Origin: Bombiscardovia nodaiensis
GTDB lineage: Bacteria > Actinomycetota > Actinomycetes > Actinomycetales > Bifidobacteriaceae
NCBI GenBank assembly: GCA_033127725.1
Contig: AP026798.1
Coordinates: 1,178,001 to 1,242,000 of the forward strand
Direction: 5' to 3'
DNA: 64,000 nt
Position numbers and translations under genes: made by a program. This document shows, one piece after another, positions 38,531 to 48,722 of this stretch. Under the pieces are notes generated by a model. It did not search any database. It was not told where the DNA came from and saw only the letters and a list, made by a program, of their open reading frames with translations. Within the stretch, counting starts at the first letter, position 1. Each line of letters opens with the position of its first letter.

Positions 38531-39514
38531 ATGAGTGCGCAAGAACCTGAACCGGGGCAAACAAATCCAAGCAGTCAACCGCCAATTGATGCTCAATCTC
38601 ACCAACTACAGGCGGCTCCAGATCAGCAATCAGCCAGGAGCTCACTCGCTCAGCAGCCACAGACAGCTTCGGTCATTCAAGAGGAACGCGATGCCCAACG
38701 CTCGGTAGCTCAGGCCGACGAGCGAGCCGAGCGCCGGTGGAAGCTGATTGAGACGATTATCCTCTGGGCAGCTTGGATTATTATGGTGGGCTTTAACGGC
38801 TACGCCGAAGTCTTCAAGTTCAACGGCACCACTACCGGTAAAGTCGCCTATTCCGCCAATGTCTGGTTCATGCCAGCGGGCTGGGCCTTTGCCATATGGG
38901 GCATTATTTATATTGGCCTCGCGGTTTGGCTGGTGCGCTACTGCGTGGCTGGCCCCTCCCGCAAGCAGCTCGGCGCCCTACCTATCAGCCTGAGCGGCCT
39001 CTTGTTCGTTGCTACTTGCCTGCTCAACATCTGCTGGCTGGCCTTCTGGCACCTGCGGCAGTTCACCATCTCACTGATTATTATTGCCGTCCTCACAGCG
39101 CTAGTGTGGGTCCTGTACGCAATTGCGCGCCGGGACAGCAGTCAGGCAAATACTGCTAAGCCCGCTCGCACACTCGACTGGGCCCCCTTGTCCCTATACG
39201 GTACCTGGCTGAGTGTCGCCACAGTCCTCAACGCTTTCTACGACGTGGAAGTCCTCAGCGGCGGCATGTCTGATGTCATTCAGGTCTTTGCGGTCATCAT
39301 CCTGCTCTGCTTGCTCTTTATTGTGGCATTTTTGATGGAGCAGAAGGTACGCGACTGGATTTTTGGTCTCGTCCTACTCTGGTCGGCAGTGGCTATCGGC
39401 ATTCAAATCTTAGACCGAAATACAGCCGTAGGGCTTTTAGTCATTGCCATTGCAGCCGTAGGTGATCTTCTGGTCTACTTCCCTTGGGACAAATTCAAGT
39501 TGGTTCGCCGCTGA
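38531..39514 (+). CDS. TspO/MBR-like membrane protein
   Basis: A 327-residue protein with a polar, Gln/Ser-rich cytoplasmic N-terminus of about 70 residues and then eight or so hydrophobic helices. The stretch WFMPAGWAFAIWGIIYIGLA resembles the Trp/Pro-rich helix of TspO (tryptophan-rich sensory) proteins, although it is longer than the classic five-helix form. Ligand and role are unknown. AAGGAG lies upstream of the ATG. It is divergent from uvrA. Confidence 0.75.
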   Translation: MSAQEPEPGQTNPSSQPPIDAQSHQLQAAPDQQSARSSLAQQPQTASVIQEERDAQRSVAQADERAERRWKLIETIILWAAWIIMVGFNGYAEVFKFNGTTTGKVAYSANVWFMPAGWAFAIWGIIYIGLAVWLVRYCVAGPSRKQLGALPISLSGLLFVATCLLNICWLAFWHLRQFTISLIIIAVLTALVWVLYAIARRDSSQANTAKPARTLDWAPLSLYGTWLSVATVLNAFYDVEVLSGGMSDVIQVFAVIILLCLLFIVAFLMEQKVRDWIFGLVLLWSAVAIGIQILDRNTAVGLLVIAIAAVGDLLVYFPWDKFKLVRR

Positions 39515-39625
39515 GCCAAACGATAATCAGGCCCCCGCTATGATAGTCGAGGGCTGTTTGGCGGGGCATGGGCTGAGCCAAGGAGCCCGTATGACATATG
39601 AATCGAGATAAGGCGGCAAGCACGT

Positions 39626-41227
39626 ATGGCAATTGAGGCTCAGGGACTTGAGATTCGTATAGGAGCCCGCCTCCTGCTCGCCGCCACCGACTTCCATGTG
39701 GTCAAGGGCGACCGCATCGGCTTAGTCGGGCGCAATGGCGCCGGCAAGACCACGCTCACCCGCGTAATTACTGGCGACATGCTCCCCTCGGCTGGCAGCG
39801 TGCGCGTCACCGGCGAGCTTGGCTACCTTCCCCAGGACACTCACGCCGGCGACCCTGAGCAAACAGCCTTAGACCGGGTGATGTCGGCCCGCGAAATCGC
39901 CGCCATTATCAAGCGCCTGCGCAAGGCTGAGCACGAGATGACGTCTCCTGACCCCAAAATCATGGAAAAAGCCATGAAGCGCTACGACAAAGCCCAACAA
40001 GACTTCGATGCAGCCGGCGGATATGCGGCACAGTCGGAAGCTATCGTGATGGGCGAGAGCTTGGGCTTGAGTCAAGACACCCTGAGGCAGACCTTGGGAA
40101 CGCTCTCTGGCGGTCAACGGCGGCGCGTTGAACTAGCCCGTATCCTTTTCTCGGGCGCAGACACCCTGATCCTGGACGAGCCAACCAACCACTTGGACGC
40201 TGATTCCATCGAATGGCTCAAGGGCTATCTACGCAAGTTTGAGGGCGGTTTCCTGGTCATTTCCCACTCCACCGAACTCCTCGACGAAACGGTCAACAAG
40301 ATCTGGCATTTGGATGCCCAGCTGGCTCAGATTGACATGTACTCCATGGGTTGGAAGGCCTACTTACGCCAGCGCGTGGTCGACGAAGAGCGCCGCCGCC
40401 GGGAGCGAGAAGTGGCTGAGAAAAAAGCTGACCGCTTGATGAAACAAGGCATTCGCTTGCACGCTAAAGCCACCAAAGCTGTAGCCGCGCAAAACATGAT
40501 GCGCAGGGCCGAACGCCTGCTGGAGGGTACACAGGAGGCCGAGCGGACGGAGAAAGTCGCTGATTTGCGCTTCCCCGAACCCGCCCCCTGCGGCAAAACT
40601 CCTATCATGGCCGAAGAAATTTCTAAAGCCTACGGGTCCAACATTGTCTTTGCCGGTATCAATCTGGCCGTTGACAAGGGGTCCCGGGTAGTGATTTTAG
40701 GCTACAATGGCGCCGGTAAAACGACGACCCTACGCCTGCTCGCCGGCATCGAACACCCTGACACAGGAGAAGTTGTGCTCGGCCACGGAGCGAAAATCGG
40801 CTACTTTGCCCAGGAACACGACACCCTGGAAGAGGATGCGACCGTCTTGGAGAACCTGCAACATGTAGCTCCAGAGTTGGACGACACCCACGCCCGGAGC
40901 ATTTTGGGATCCTTCCTCTTCTCTGGAGACGATGCCATGAAGCCAGCGTCCGTGCTCTCAGGCGGCGAAAAGACGCGCTTGGCTTTGGCCACCCTGGTCA
41001 CATCTCGTGCCAATGTGCTCCTGCTGGACGAGCCCACCAACAACTTGGACCCGGCCTCCAGGGACGAGATCTTGAAGGCCATCTCCAAGTATGAGGGTGC
41101 CATTGTGCTGGTGACCCACGATGAGGGCGCGGTGCAGGCCTTGAACCCCGAGCGGGTGCTACTCATGCCCGACGGCGACGAGGATTTGTGGAACGACAGC
41201 TACCTGGATTTGGTGGCCGAAGAGTAA
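39626..41227 (+). CDS. ABC-F family ATPase (ribosome-associated type)
   Basis: Soluble protein with two ABC ATPase modules and no membrane part. Walker A motifs GLVGRNGAGKTTLTR and ILGYNGAGKTTTLRLL; signatures LSGGQRRRVELARIL and LSGGEKTRLALATL; linker between residues 240 and 310 rich in Arg/Lys/Glu, which in ABC-F factors reaches the ribosomal P site. The 533-residue length fits the family. Whether it is a housekeeping factor or an antibiotic-protection factor cannot be told here; no drug-related neighbours are present. Confidence 0.93.
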   Translation: MAIEAQGLEIRIGARLLLAATDFHVVKGDRIGLVGRNGAGKTTLTRVITGDMLPSAGSVRVTGELGYLPQDTHAGDPEQTALDRVMSAREIAAIIKRLRKAEHEMTSPDPKIMEKAMKRYDKAQQDFDAAGGYAAQSEAIVMGESLGLSQDTLRQTLGTLSGGQRRRVELARILFSGADTLILDEPTNHLDADSIEWLKGYLRKFEGGFLVISHSTELLDETVNKIWHLDAQLAQIDMYSMGWKAYLRQRVVDEERRRREREVAEKKADRLMKQGIRLHAKATKAVAAQNMMRRAERLLEGTQEAERTEKVADLRFPEPAPCGKTPIMAEEISKAYGSNIVFAGINLAVDKGSRVVILGYNGAGKTTTLRLLAGIEHPDTGEVVLGHGAKIGYFAQEHDTLEEDATVLENLQHVAPELDDTHARSILGSFLFSGDDAMKPASVLSGGEKTRLALATLVTSRANVLLLDEPTNNLDPASRDEILKAISKYEGAIVLVTHDEGAVQALNPERVLLMPDGDEDLWNDSYLDLVAEE

Positions 41228-41288
41228 GCAACAAGGCCGCCGTCCTTCCAGACGTAGCCCAGCCACAAACAGCGCCGTGTAGGGAGTT

Positions 41289-41978
41289 TCAGTCTTCGTT
41301 ACCCAGTACTTCCACACCCTTCACGCCGTCAGTCTTACCCACTTGCTCAACCAAGTCCGACACGTCGCCCTTGCCCAGTAGGTTGACCGTGACCGAAGCC
41401 CCGTGCCAGCCCTCCCGCTTGACCTCACGGATGGTGAGTACGCGAGATTCAAAACCCATTTTGGTGGCCTCCAGCAGGGTGGCACGCAGGGAGCCATGCC
41501 CATCCTCGTACACAATGCGCAAACCCGTGTTCTGCCGGTTGCGCAGAACCCACTTGACAATGGGAGAAATGACGAGCACTGAGACAAAATAGAGGGCGAC
41601 TGCCACGATGGCAACCGCGAACATGCTGGCTCCGCAGGTGACGCCCACAGCCGAAGCCACCCAGATGGCCGAGGAAGTGGTCAGCCCTCGTACCGCGTCA
41701 TGGTTGAAGAAAATGACGCCAGCACCGATGAAACCAATGCCGGAAGCAACACCGGCCGCTATACGAGAGGCATCCCAGGAGAAGTTACCCACCGCCGCAT
41801 TGATGCCGTAAATGGAAACCAGAGTAAAGAGGCAGGAGCCTAGGCCCACCAAGATGTGGGTTCGGATGCCGGCATCGTGTTTCAAATATTCGCGCTCAAA
41901 ACCGATCAGACCGCACAGTACCACCGTCAGTACCAGGGCCACGACTTGCTGCGAAGCCGGAAACTCGAATCCCTGCAT
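41289..41978 (-). CDS. MgtC/SapB family membrane protein
   Basis: A 229-residue membrane protein. The MgtC pattern is visible in LCGLIGFEREYLKHDAGIRTHILVGLGSCLF and in IAAGVASGIGFIGAGVIFF (each helix bears family Gly/Arg/Glu positions), followed by a C-terminal soluble ACT-like domain of about 80 residues. Members are linked to magnesium limitation and acid stress in other bacteria. Convergent with the ABC-F gene; I see no magnesium leader. Confidence 0.92.
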   Translation of the reverse strand: MQGFEFPASQQVVALVLTVVLCGLIGFEREYLKHDAGIRTHILVGLGSCLFTLVSIYGINAAVGNFSWDASRIAAGVASGIGFIGAGVIFFNHDAVRGLTTSSAIWVASAVGVTCGASMFAVAIVAVALYFVSVLVISPIVKWVLRNRQNTGLRIVYEDGHGSLRATLLEATKMGFESRVLTIREVKREGWHGASVTVNLLGKGDVSDLVEQVGKTDGVKGVEVLGNED

Positions 41979-42151
41979 ATGTTCTCACCCTTTCGCCCGC
42001 TATCACGCCAGCAGAACAAACGTAAAGAAGAAAGTATACCCCACCGACAGCATAAGCCGTCGCCAGCTATAGAAAAAACGCACGAGTGAACGACGGAAAG
42101 ATGAAAATTAGCCTATGCTGGAAGACAGAGGGAAGCTGAAAGGACGGCAGC

Positions 42152-44155
42152 ATGGTAGACCAAGACAGCAGCACAGACAGGCTGATGAATAGCGCTTACG
42201 AGGCCGGAATTATTCGCTCCTTGGAAGCGCCCCTGCTCGACGAGGGGCAGCCGCTGATGCAGGAGGCAGCCCAGGCGGTGGCCGTGAACGCCTGGCTCAT
42301 GCTCTCTCAAGCCGGATTAGACCCCCAAAACAGCCGAATTGTCCTACTGGCTGGTGGTGGCAACAACGGTGGTGACGGCCTCTATGCTGGTGCCCGCTTA
42401 GCTGCCATCGGAGCGGATGTGACCGCCGTGGCCACTAGCAGCGATGTGCTGGATGAGGCCGCTCAAACGTTTGTGCAGGCAGGAGGCATTCTACTGGCAC
42501 TTTCCAGCGATGCCGACATACCCTCCTCTGACGCGCCCTCAAGCCCCCAAGAGGTGGCTGAACGCATAGATGAAGCAGTGGAACTGGCCCAGGCAGCCGA
42601 CCTGGTGATCGATGCCATGACAGGCATAGGCTTGACCGGTGCCCTGCGGGGAATTCCCGAAACCCTAGCGAGTCAGCTCAGCGCTCACATGTCTGGCGAG
42701 ACCGAGGAAGTCAACACCGGTGAAGGCTCGACGGCACAAGCCCACAACCCACTGATTCTCGCCGTTGATATCCCATCAGGCGTGGGCGTGGACGACGGAA
42801 GTCTGCCCGGACCGTACCTGCCAGCCGATGTCACCGTAACCTTCGGTGCCATGAAACCCTGCCTACTTCTGCCGCCAGCCGCCTATGCCTGCGGGCATAT
42901 CGTGCTTGTGGACTTTGGCTTTGACGTGGATGAGGTGCAGGCCAGTGTTGAGGCCATGAGTGCCAGTCGCTGCTCACATCTCCTGCGCGTGCCCGAGCGC
43001 GAAGACAGCAAATATACCCGGGGAGTCGTCGGTTTGGTCACTGGCTCCGAAAACTTCCCAGGTGCAGCTGTCCTGAGCACTCGAGCTTGCGCTTCCTGCG
43101 GCGTTGGCATGGTTCGCTATCTGGGGCCAGAGCGCCCTTCAGAACATGTGCTGGCCGCCCTACCGGAAGCAGTTTTAGGACCGGGCCGGGTGGAGGCCTG
43201 GGTGCTAGGTTCTGGAGTGGCTGCAGCTGGCTCAAGCAAGCAGCAGGACTCCCAGCGCTCAACCATCGCGCAGATTCTCGAAGCTCACGGCTCCTGGCCT
43301 CACCAGGGGTCCCAGGCGCACGAGACAGAAGATTCCCTGCCCATGGTGGTGGATGCTGGAGCGCTCGACTTGCTCCCGGCCGAGGGACTGGGACCCAAGG
43401 TGGTACTCACACCGCACGCCGGAGAACTGGCGGCCCTCCTACAGGACTTAGGTGAAGATGTCACCGCCAGCGACATTGCTGCCGAGCCTGTGCGCTGGGC
43501 TACGCGAACCTGGGAACTGACCGGCGCTACAGTCTTGCTCAAGGGCGCTATCACGCTCGTCGTAGGCGATGGTCAGGGCCAGGATCCAGCTGTGTACACC
43601 ACAGGATTTGGACCAGCTTGGCTGTCTACAGCCGGCTCTGGTGATGTGTTGGCAGGTCTGGAAGGCGCCTTACTCGCCAGTCAATCCACACTGCTGGCCG
43701 ACGACCCTCGTAAGGCCATTCAACTGGCTGCGGCCGGTGCCTACATCCATGCGTATGCAGCCAATTTGGCCAGCCACAGCCAGGATCGCGCCTGGCGTCA
43801 ACCACTGCTTTTCAACCCAGACCAAGGCAAAGACTTTATAGAAGAAGCCAACCGGGCTTGGCAGGCGGGCAGCCGCTCTGTGGAAAGTATGGGCCCGCTA
43901 GGGCACCCCATTCATGCCGCTGATATTATTGACCAGCTCGAACGAGCTCAAGGCCTGCTGCTGGCTCTCCCCTTCCAGTCGGACCCAGCAACCGACGAAC
44001 CTGCTTCGGCTGATGGCGACGACGATTGGGCAGCAGAGCCAGACGAGGACAATATGTCTAGCACTGAATCCGCAGACAGCAGCCAGGCCAGCAACGAACC
44101 CACTCATCACCTGAGCCCGGCAGCCTTGGTCGCCATCGAATCACTGTGGTTCTAG
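42152..44155 (+). CDS. nnr: Bifunctional NAD(P)HX epimerase / ADP-dependent dehydratase
   Basis: Repairs hydrated NADH and NADPH. The N-terminal half is the epimerase (YjeF_N) with LLAGGGNNGGDGLYAGARLA; the C-terminal half is the kinase-fold dehydratase with LTPHAGELAALL and TAGSGDVLAGLEGALLA. The 667 residues are longer than the usual 500-520 owing to a low-complexity acidic C-terminal part (GDDDWAAEPDEDN ...) and an insert in the epimerase. AAAGGA precedes the ATG. The phosphoglycerate mutase gene follows after ten bases, so the two are probably one operon. Confidence 0.93.
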   Translation: MVDQDSSTDRLMNSAYEAGIIRSLEAPLLDEGQPLMQEAAQAVAVNAWLMLSQAGLDPQNSRIVLLAGGGNNGGDGLYAGARLAAIGADVTAVATSSDVLDEAAQTFVQAGGILLALSSDADIPSSDAPSSPQEVAERIDEAVELAQAADLVIDAMTGIGLTGALRGIPETLASQLSAHMSGETEEVNTGEGSTAQAHNPLILAVDIPSGVGVDDGSLPGPYLPADVTVTFGAMKPCLLLPPAAYACGHIVLVDFGFDVDEVQASVEAMSASRCSHLLRVPEREDSKYTRGVVGLVTGSENFPGAAVLSTRACASCGVGMVRYLGPERPSEHVLAALPEAVLGPGRVEAWVLGSGVAAAGSSKQQDSQRSTIAQILEAHGSWPHQGSQAHETEDSLPMVVDAGALDLLPAEGLGPKVVLTPHAGELAALLQDLGEDVTASDIAAEPVRWATRTWELTGATVLLKGAITLVVGDGQGQDPAVYTTGFGPAWLSTAGSGDVLAGLEGALLASQSTLLADDPRKAIQLAAAGAYIHAYAANLASHSQDRAWRQPLLFNPDQGKDFIEEANRAWQAGSRSVESMGPLGHPIHAADIIDQLERAQGLLLALPFQSDPATDEPASADGDDDWAAEPDEDNMSSTESADSSQASNEPTHHLSPAALVAIESLWF

Positions 44156-44165
44156 GGAGGTTCTG

Positions 44166-44957
44166 ATGCCAGGACAGCTGATTCTCATGCGGCACGGGCA
44201 GAGTGAATGGACCAGGCCCCAAGTCAACCGTTTTGCCGGTTGGGTAGATGTGCCTCTCAGCTCCCAGGGTCTGCAGCAGGCGCGGGCAGCCGGAAAACTG
44301 CTGGAAGCCCAAGAGTTGAAGCCGGATGTCGCCTTTACCTCCCTGCTGACACGCTCCATCATCAGCGCCAACCTGGTTTTAGACCAGATTGACCGGCTGT
44401 GGATCCCAGTCGAACGCTCTTGGAGACTCAATGAACGTCACTATGGGGCTTTCCAGGGGCAGACCCGACCCGCCATGCTTGCTGAATACGGCCAGGAGCG
44501 CTTCAATATCTACCGGCGCTCCTACGATGTAGCTCCCCCGCCTCTTGCTCCATCCTCGCCTTACTGGCAGGGTGAGGATCCCCGCTATGCGCCAACTTGG
44601 GCTGACGGCTTAGATGACTTTGACCCGGCTCACATCCGCTCGGAGTCGCTGCAAGACCTGACAACCCGCCTGCTCCCCTACCTACGCCAGTGTATACAGC
44701 CCCACCTGGCCCAGGGGCAGACCGTCCTCGTGGTGACCCACGGCTCAGTCGTGCGAGCCCTGATGAAGGTGCTGGACCAGGTTTCCGACCAAGACATCCG
44801 CTCCATCAATGTGCCAACTGGTGTCCCTATGGTCTATCAGGTAGCTGTCGGGCCAGACGGCGACTTGCAGCGCCTGGCCCCTGGGCGCTACTTGGATCCT
44901 GCGGCAGCACGCTCGGGTATCGCCCAAGTGGAAGCATTGGGCTCCAACCCTGCATAA
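44166..44957 (+). CDS. gpmA: Phosphoglycerate mutase, 2,3-bisphosphoglycerate-dependent type
   Basis: Interconverts 3- and 2-phosphoglycerate in glycolysis. The phosphohistidine signature LILMRHGQSEWTRPQVNRF and the second His in VVTHGSVVRALMK are present; RLNERHYGAFQGQTR and YRRSYDVAPPPL are specific to the GpmA subfamily. 263 residues, slightly longer than usual. GGGAGG lies five bases before the ATG, right after the NAD(P)HX repair gene. Confidence 0.9.
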   Translation: MPGQLILMRHGQSEWTRPQVNRFAGWVDVPLSSQGLQQARAAGKLLEAQELKPDVAFTSLLTRSIISANLVLDQIDRLWIPVERSWRLNERHYGAFQGQTRPAMLAEYGQERFNIYRRSYDVAPPPLAPSSPYWQGEDPRYAPTWADGLDDFDPAHIRSESLQDLTTRLLPYLRQCIQPHLAQGQTVLVVTHGSVVRALMKVLDQVSDQDIRSINVPTGVPMVYQVAVGPDGDLQRLAPGRYLDPAAARSGIAQVEALGSNPA

Positions 44958-44994
44958 GGCTGACGGCAGACGAACCTACACTTGTGGAGCGCCT

Positions 44995-45948
44995 GTGACT
45001 ATACTGAAACTCATGACCCTTCTCCAGCTCAAGTACATTGCTAAAATCGTGGAGTGCGGCTCCATGAACGAAGCCTCACATGAGCTCTATATCTCCCAGC
45101 CAGCCCTCTCTTCGTCGGTCAAAGAGCTGGAAAATGAGCTGGGCATCGAAATTTTCACCCGCCACTCCCAGGGCATTGCCTTGACGGTTGAGGGAGCGGA
45201 GTTCCTGACCTACGCCCACCAGATTTTGGACCAAGTTGACCTGATGGAACAACGCTACCGGCAGACCAAGCCCCGCAAGCAGCTCTGCCGTGTCTCCACC
45301 CAACACTACATGTTCGCCGTGGAAGCTTTTGTAGAGATGATTACCTCGAGCCAGGCCGAAGAGTACGAGTTTACCATTCGAGAGACCCGCACGCGCGACA
45401 TTATTGACCAGGTAGCCAGTCTGCGTTCAGAAATCGGCATTATCTACCAGTCTGGTTTCAACGGCAAAATTATCAGCAAGCTCTTGCGGGAAAAGCACCT
45501 GATTTTCCATCCGCTCTTCCGCTGCCAACCACAGGTCTTCATCTCCCGCACGAACCCCCTGGCCGACCGCAGTGAGCTGACCATCGAGGATCTGGAACCC
45601 TACCCCTTCCTCCAGTATGAGCAAGGCAATGAAGGCTCCTTCTACTTTGCCGAGGAGCCCGTCAGACCCGACTACTCCCCCCAGCAGATTACAGTTTCCG
45701 ACCGGGCCACCATGCTGAACTTCATTGTCGGGCTCAACGCCTACACCGTCTGCACGGGCATTGACAATGAAGATTTGAACACGGAGAAAATTACCACAAT
45801 CCCCCTGCGCTCCGACGAGACCATGCTCTTGGGCTGGGTCAACAACGAACGCGCCAAGCCCTCCCCGGCTGCCCAACTGTACTTGGGCAAGCTCAGGGAG
45901 GTCATTGTCCACCACGGCTACGAGCTCATCGACTCCAGCAAGCTATGA
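44995..45948 (+). CDS. LysR-family transcriptional regulator
   Basis: An N-terminal winged helix-turn-helix (GSMNEASHELYISQPALSSS, then VKELENELGIEIFTR) is followed by a periplasmic-binding-like effector domain, 317 residues, the family length. The inducer is unknown; no divergent target gene is adjacent. A GTG at 44995 with GGAG five bases upstream is taken as start; an ATG at 45013 (MTLLQLKYIAK) fits the usual LysR start better but has no ribosome site. Confidence 0.92.
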   Translation: MTILKLMTLLQLKYIAKIVECGSMNEASHELYISQPALSSSVKELENELGIEIFTRHSQGIALTVEGAEFLTYAHQILDQVDLMEQRYRQTKPRKQLCRVSTQHYMFAVEAFVEMITSSQAEEYEFTIRETRTRDIIDQVASLRSEIGIIYQSGFNGKIISKLLREKHLIFHPLFRCQPQVFISRTNPLADRSELTIEDLEPYPFLQYEQGNEGSFYFAEEPVRPDYSPQQITVSDRATMLNFIVGLNAYTVCTGIDNEDLNTEKITTIPLRSDETMLLGWVNNERAKPSPAAQLYLGKLREVIVHHGYELIDSSKL

Positions 45949-45990
45949 GTCCCCTTGCCCGCCGGCAGCCTTCGCTATTACCTCAATGCC

Positions 45991-46962
45991 TCAGGCTTGG
46001 GTCAGCGGGCGGTAGCGGCTACCAATCTGTGGTACTGCAGAGGGCACACCTACTTGTTTAACCGGTAGACCGAGCGCCTGGCAGAGGGCTTCAGGCAGCC
46101 CATCGGCACCGACGCGGGCACTGACCTGATCGCTGTCCCAGTAGGAGTTGTTGATCAAGACCGTGGGCGTCGTCATCTCTCCCTGCTGGCTGCCACTGGG
46201 GTGGCGCAATTCACTACGGGTGACGGTGTAAGCGTTGAGCTTTTGCACCCAGTCAATGTACTCTCCTGAAGCCGCCTGCTGGGCCACCTTCTGGGGCACA
46301 CCCACCGACTTGAGCTCTTGAGCCAGCTGATCATTGCTTATGGGTTCAGGGTTGCTCTCCGAAGGCTGGATATCCTTCTGGAAGAAGTGAGCAACGGCAT
46401 CGAGAAAGTGGTCAGGGTCCTCTTGGGCCACGCTCGCCACGGCAGAGGCTACCCGGCTTGAGTACTGGTCTTGGCGGAGTCGGTCGAGAAAGTCCATAGA
46501 GTTGAACCCTAGGTTAATCTGCCCAGCCCGGACCATCTTGATCAGAGTGGGGTCGAGGGCCTGATGGAGCTCACCGCAGCCGCCGCATAAGAAGTCCATA
46601 TACACTTCCACCGTTGGCACGCTGGCAATGGTGGTTCCCACACCGTTTTTGCAGACCACAAAAGTCCCCTGCGCGTTCGCCTTGCTGGGCTTATGCTCTA
46701 CCGCCTGCAGAGCCTGGTACTGCGCCTTGCTGGCCTGCGGCTGGAACGGCGCAGGAGCTGCAGCCATACTCGAACGGCTCGTGGGTGCTGCTGGTGCACT
46801 CACCCGGTTGACTACCCAAGCGCCCGCTGCTACTGCTAGGGCCAGCAGCAGGGCCAGCAGGGCTATCAGACGGGCAGAGTACCGGCTGTGCGCTTGAGAG
46901 CTCCGACCGCTCCTGTCTTGTGGACGCGGCGCCGGGGCCTTGCCTCGTGAATCTTCTGCCAT
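45991..46962 (-). CDS. Membrane-anchored thioredoxin-fold (DsbA-like) protein
   Basis: A 323-residue secreted or membrane-bound protein: basic N-terminus, one hydrophobic anchor (LIALLALLLALAVAAGAWVV), then a thioredoxin fold with a redox pair CGGC in YMDFLCGGCGELHQALDPT, and the DsbA-type segment VASAVASVAQEDPDHFLDAV. Likely folds exported proteins by forming disulfides, as DsbA/BdbD-like proteins do; the partner oxidase is not in the window. AGGAGGG precedes the ATG. It lies 69 bp after pyrE on the same strand. Confidence 0.88.
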   Translation of the reverse strand: MAEDSRGKAPAPRPQDRSGRSSQAHSRYSARLIALLALLLALAVAAGAWVVNRVSAPAAPTSRSSMAAAPAPFQPQASKAQYQALQAVEHKPSKANAQGTFVVCKNGVGTTIASVPTVEVYMDFLCGGCGELHQALDPTLIKMVRAGQINLGFNSMDFLDRLRQDQYSSRVASAVASVAQEDPDHFLDAVAHFFQKDIQPSESNPEPISNDQLAQELKSVGVPQKVAQQAASGEYIDWVQKLNAYTVTRSELRHPSGSQQGEMTTPTVLINNSYWDSDQVSARVGADGLPEALCQALGLPVKQVGVPSAVPQIGSRYRPLTQA

Positions 46963-46980
46963 GGGTCTGTCCCTCCTACA

Positions 46981-46994
46981 AGTATTCCAATACT
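46981..46994. promoter_or_regulatory. Short palindrome before the thioredoxin-fold gene
   Basis: AGTATTCCAATACT is a perfect 6-2-6 inverted repeat 18 bp upstream of the start, between pyrE and the thioredoxin-fold gene. Possible operator; no known regulator matches that I can name. Confidence 0.35.
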
Positions 46995-47031
46995 AATAAT
47001 TCCCCACTTGTCAATGAGGCTGCGGCGCGTT

Positions 47032-47760
47032 TCAGGCGCCATACTGGTCCAAGTAAGCCTGCGCCCTGCCAGCGAGTTCCTCATCCATCATGAGCTTACC
47101 CTGAGCATCTGCCATCGTGCTAGCAGCCGCAAAAACTTGAGCAATATTGGCGATAGACAACACCGGAAAGCCAAACTCGTCCATCACGGATTCCACTGCT
47201 GACTGCCCGGAATCATTGGCCACTTCCATGCGATCCACGCTCAAGACTAAGCCCACAATCTGCACCTTCGCCGCTGCGAGAATTTTGGGAACGCACTCGC
47301 GCACGGCCGTACCCGCCGTCATCACATCGTCCACAAGCAAGACCCGCATCCCATCCTCCAGCTGAGTGCCCACCAGGGAACCGCCGTCGCCGTGATCTTT
47401 GGGCTCCTTGCGGTCGAAGGTGTACCCCAGCGGATGAGCGTGGGTGCAGCTCAAGGCTATGGAGGTGGAAACAGCCAGAGGAATACCTTTATAAGCTGGG
47501 CCAAACACAGTGTCTACCTGTCCAGGCAGCTGCCCTTGCTCCATGCCCTGAAGGATGCGTTGGGCATAAAACTCTCCTAAGAGGGCGATTTTCTGCCCGT
47601 CGTTGAAAGCTCCGGCATTGATAAAATATGGCGAGCGCCGTCCCGACTTGAGGGTGAAGTCACCAAAGCGCAGGGCCCCGCTCTCCAGCAGAAAACGGGT
47701 GAAAGCCTGCTGAAGCTTGCTGCCACCCTCCGGGGAGTTTGATTTTACTAGTGCTGCCAT
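47032..47760 (-). CDS. pyrE: Orotate phosphoribosyltransferase
   Basis: Makes OMP from orotate and PRPP. PRPP motif is [17 protein letters not shown]; the N-terminal [20 protein letters not shown] and the Lys-rich loop [13 protein letters not shown] are typical. 242 residues. Last gene of the pyr operon; it overlaps pyrD by 13 bp. Confidence 0.96.
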   Translation of the reverse strand: MAALVKSNSPEGGSKLQQAFTRFLLESGALRFGDFTLKSGRRSPYFINAGAFNDGQKIALLGEFYAQRILQGMEQGQLPGQVDTVFGPAYKGIPLAVSTSIALSCTHAHPLGYTFDRKEPKDHGDGGSLVGTQLEDGMRVLLVDDVMTAGTAVRECVPKILAAAKVQIVGLVLSVDRMEVANDSGQSAVESVMDEFGFPVLSIANIAQVFAAASTMADAQGKLMMDEELAGRAQAYLDQYGA

Positions 47761-48722
47761 GTTTGTCCTTTCTCTAGCCTTTGAGCTAGTTCGGGTCGTT
47801 GGTCTAGGAGGGTGTCAAGTTCGCGAGCAATGCGCACCGGGGCTACAGGGTCAACCAGAGCTGCCGCTCCCACTTCCACAGCGTTGGCGCCAGCGTAGAG
47901 GAATTCGAGTGCCGCCTGCGCCGAGTCGATGCCACCGATACCAATCAGGGCAATATCGGGAAGCGCTTGGCGTACCTTCCACACGCAAGCCAGAGCTATA
48001 GGTCGGATAGCTGGACCTGAAACGCCGCCAGTCACATTGGCAATAATGGGTCTGCCTGTGCGAATGTCGATGCGCATACCTACGAGGGTATTAATCAGAC
48101 TGAGCGCGTCTGCTCCCCCGTCCACAGCTGCCCGAGCAACCTGCGTAATGTCGGTCACATTAGGGGTGAGCTTGACAATTATGGGCTTACTAGTCATATT
48201 TCTCAGGCGCGCAATCAGCTGATAGAGAGCCTTAGGATCGGTTCCCACCGACATGCCGCCGTGGGTCACGTTTGGGCAGGAAATGTTGATTTCCAGCATA
48301 TCGGCCGGGCTGTCTGCCAGCTGAGCAACGACCTGCGCGTAGTCGTCGTCGCAATGCCCCGCCACGTTGGTGATAACGAATGCGCCCAGGGCTTTAAGCC
48401 GGGGTAGCTCGTTGACCAGGTACTCGTCTACTCCCGGGTTTTGTAGGCCCACGGCGTTGACCATGCCGGAAGGTGACTCGGCTGTCCTCGGCGAGGGGTT
48501 GCCTTCCCAGGGCACGGGTGAAACGCCTTTGGTGGAGATAGCTCCCAACTGGGCTACATCATAGAAGTCACCACAAGCGTCGAGCTTGAACGTGCCGGAG
48601 GCCGTGCCCACTGGGTTCTTCCAGGTCAGTCCAGCAACCTGCGTGGGGTGCCGGTAGACATAAGGCTCTGCCTGCCCACTGACGCTGTTTGTCACTGTAT
48701 TACTCCTCATATTGGTGTTCAC
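47748..48722 (-). CDS. pyrD: Dihydroorotate dehydrogenase, class 1B catalytic subunit
   Basis: FMN enzyme oxidising dihydroorotate. The catalytic Cys is seen in [15 protein letters not shown] (class 1, Cys base), and the FMN phosphate site lies in [20 protein letters not shown]. With pyrK just upstream it forms the class 1B, NAD-dependent heterotetramer. 324 residues; overlaps pyrK by 4 bp. Confidence 0.96.
   Translation of the reverse strand: MNTNMRSNTVTNSVSGQAEPYVYRHPTQVAGLTWKNPVGTASGTFKLDACGDFYDVAQLGAISTKGVSPVPWEGNPSPRTAESPSGMVNAVGLQNPGVDEYLVNELPRLKALGAFVITNVAGHCDDDYAQVVAQLADSPADMLEINISCPNVTHGGMSVGTDPKALYQLIARLRNMTSKPIIVKLTPNVTDITQVARAAVDGGADALSLINTLVGMRIDIRTGRPIIANVTGGVSGPAIRPIALACVWKVRQALPDIALIGIGGIDSAQAALEFLYAGANAVEVGAAALVDPVAPVRIARELDTLLDQRPELAQRLEKGQTWQH

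Noticed and set aside
41979..42151. Magnesium-sensing leader before the MgtC-like gene
   Set aside because: Region is short, no M-box features or leader peptide seen.
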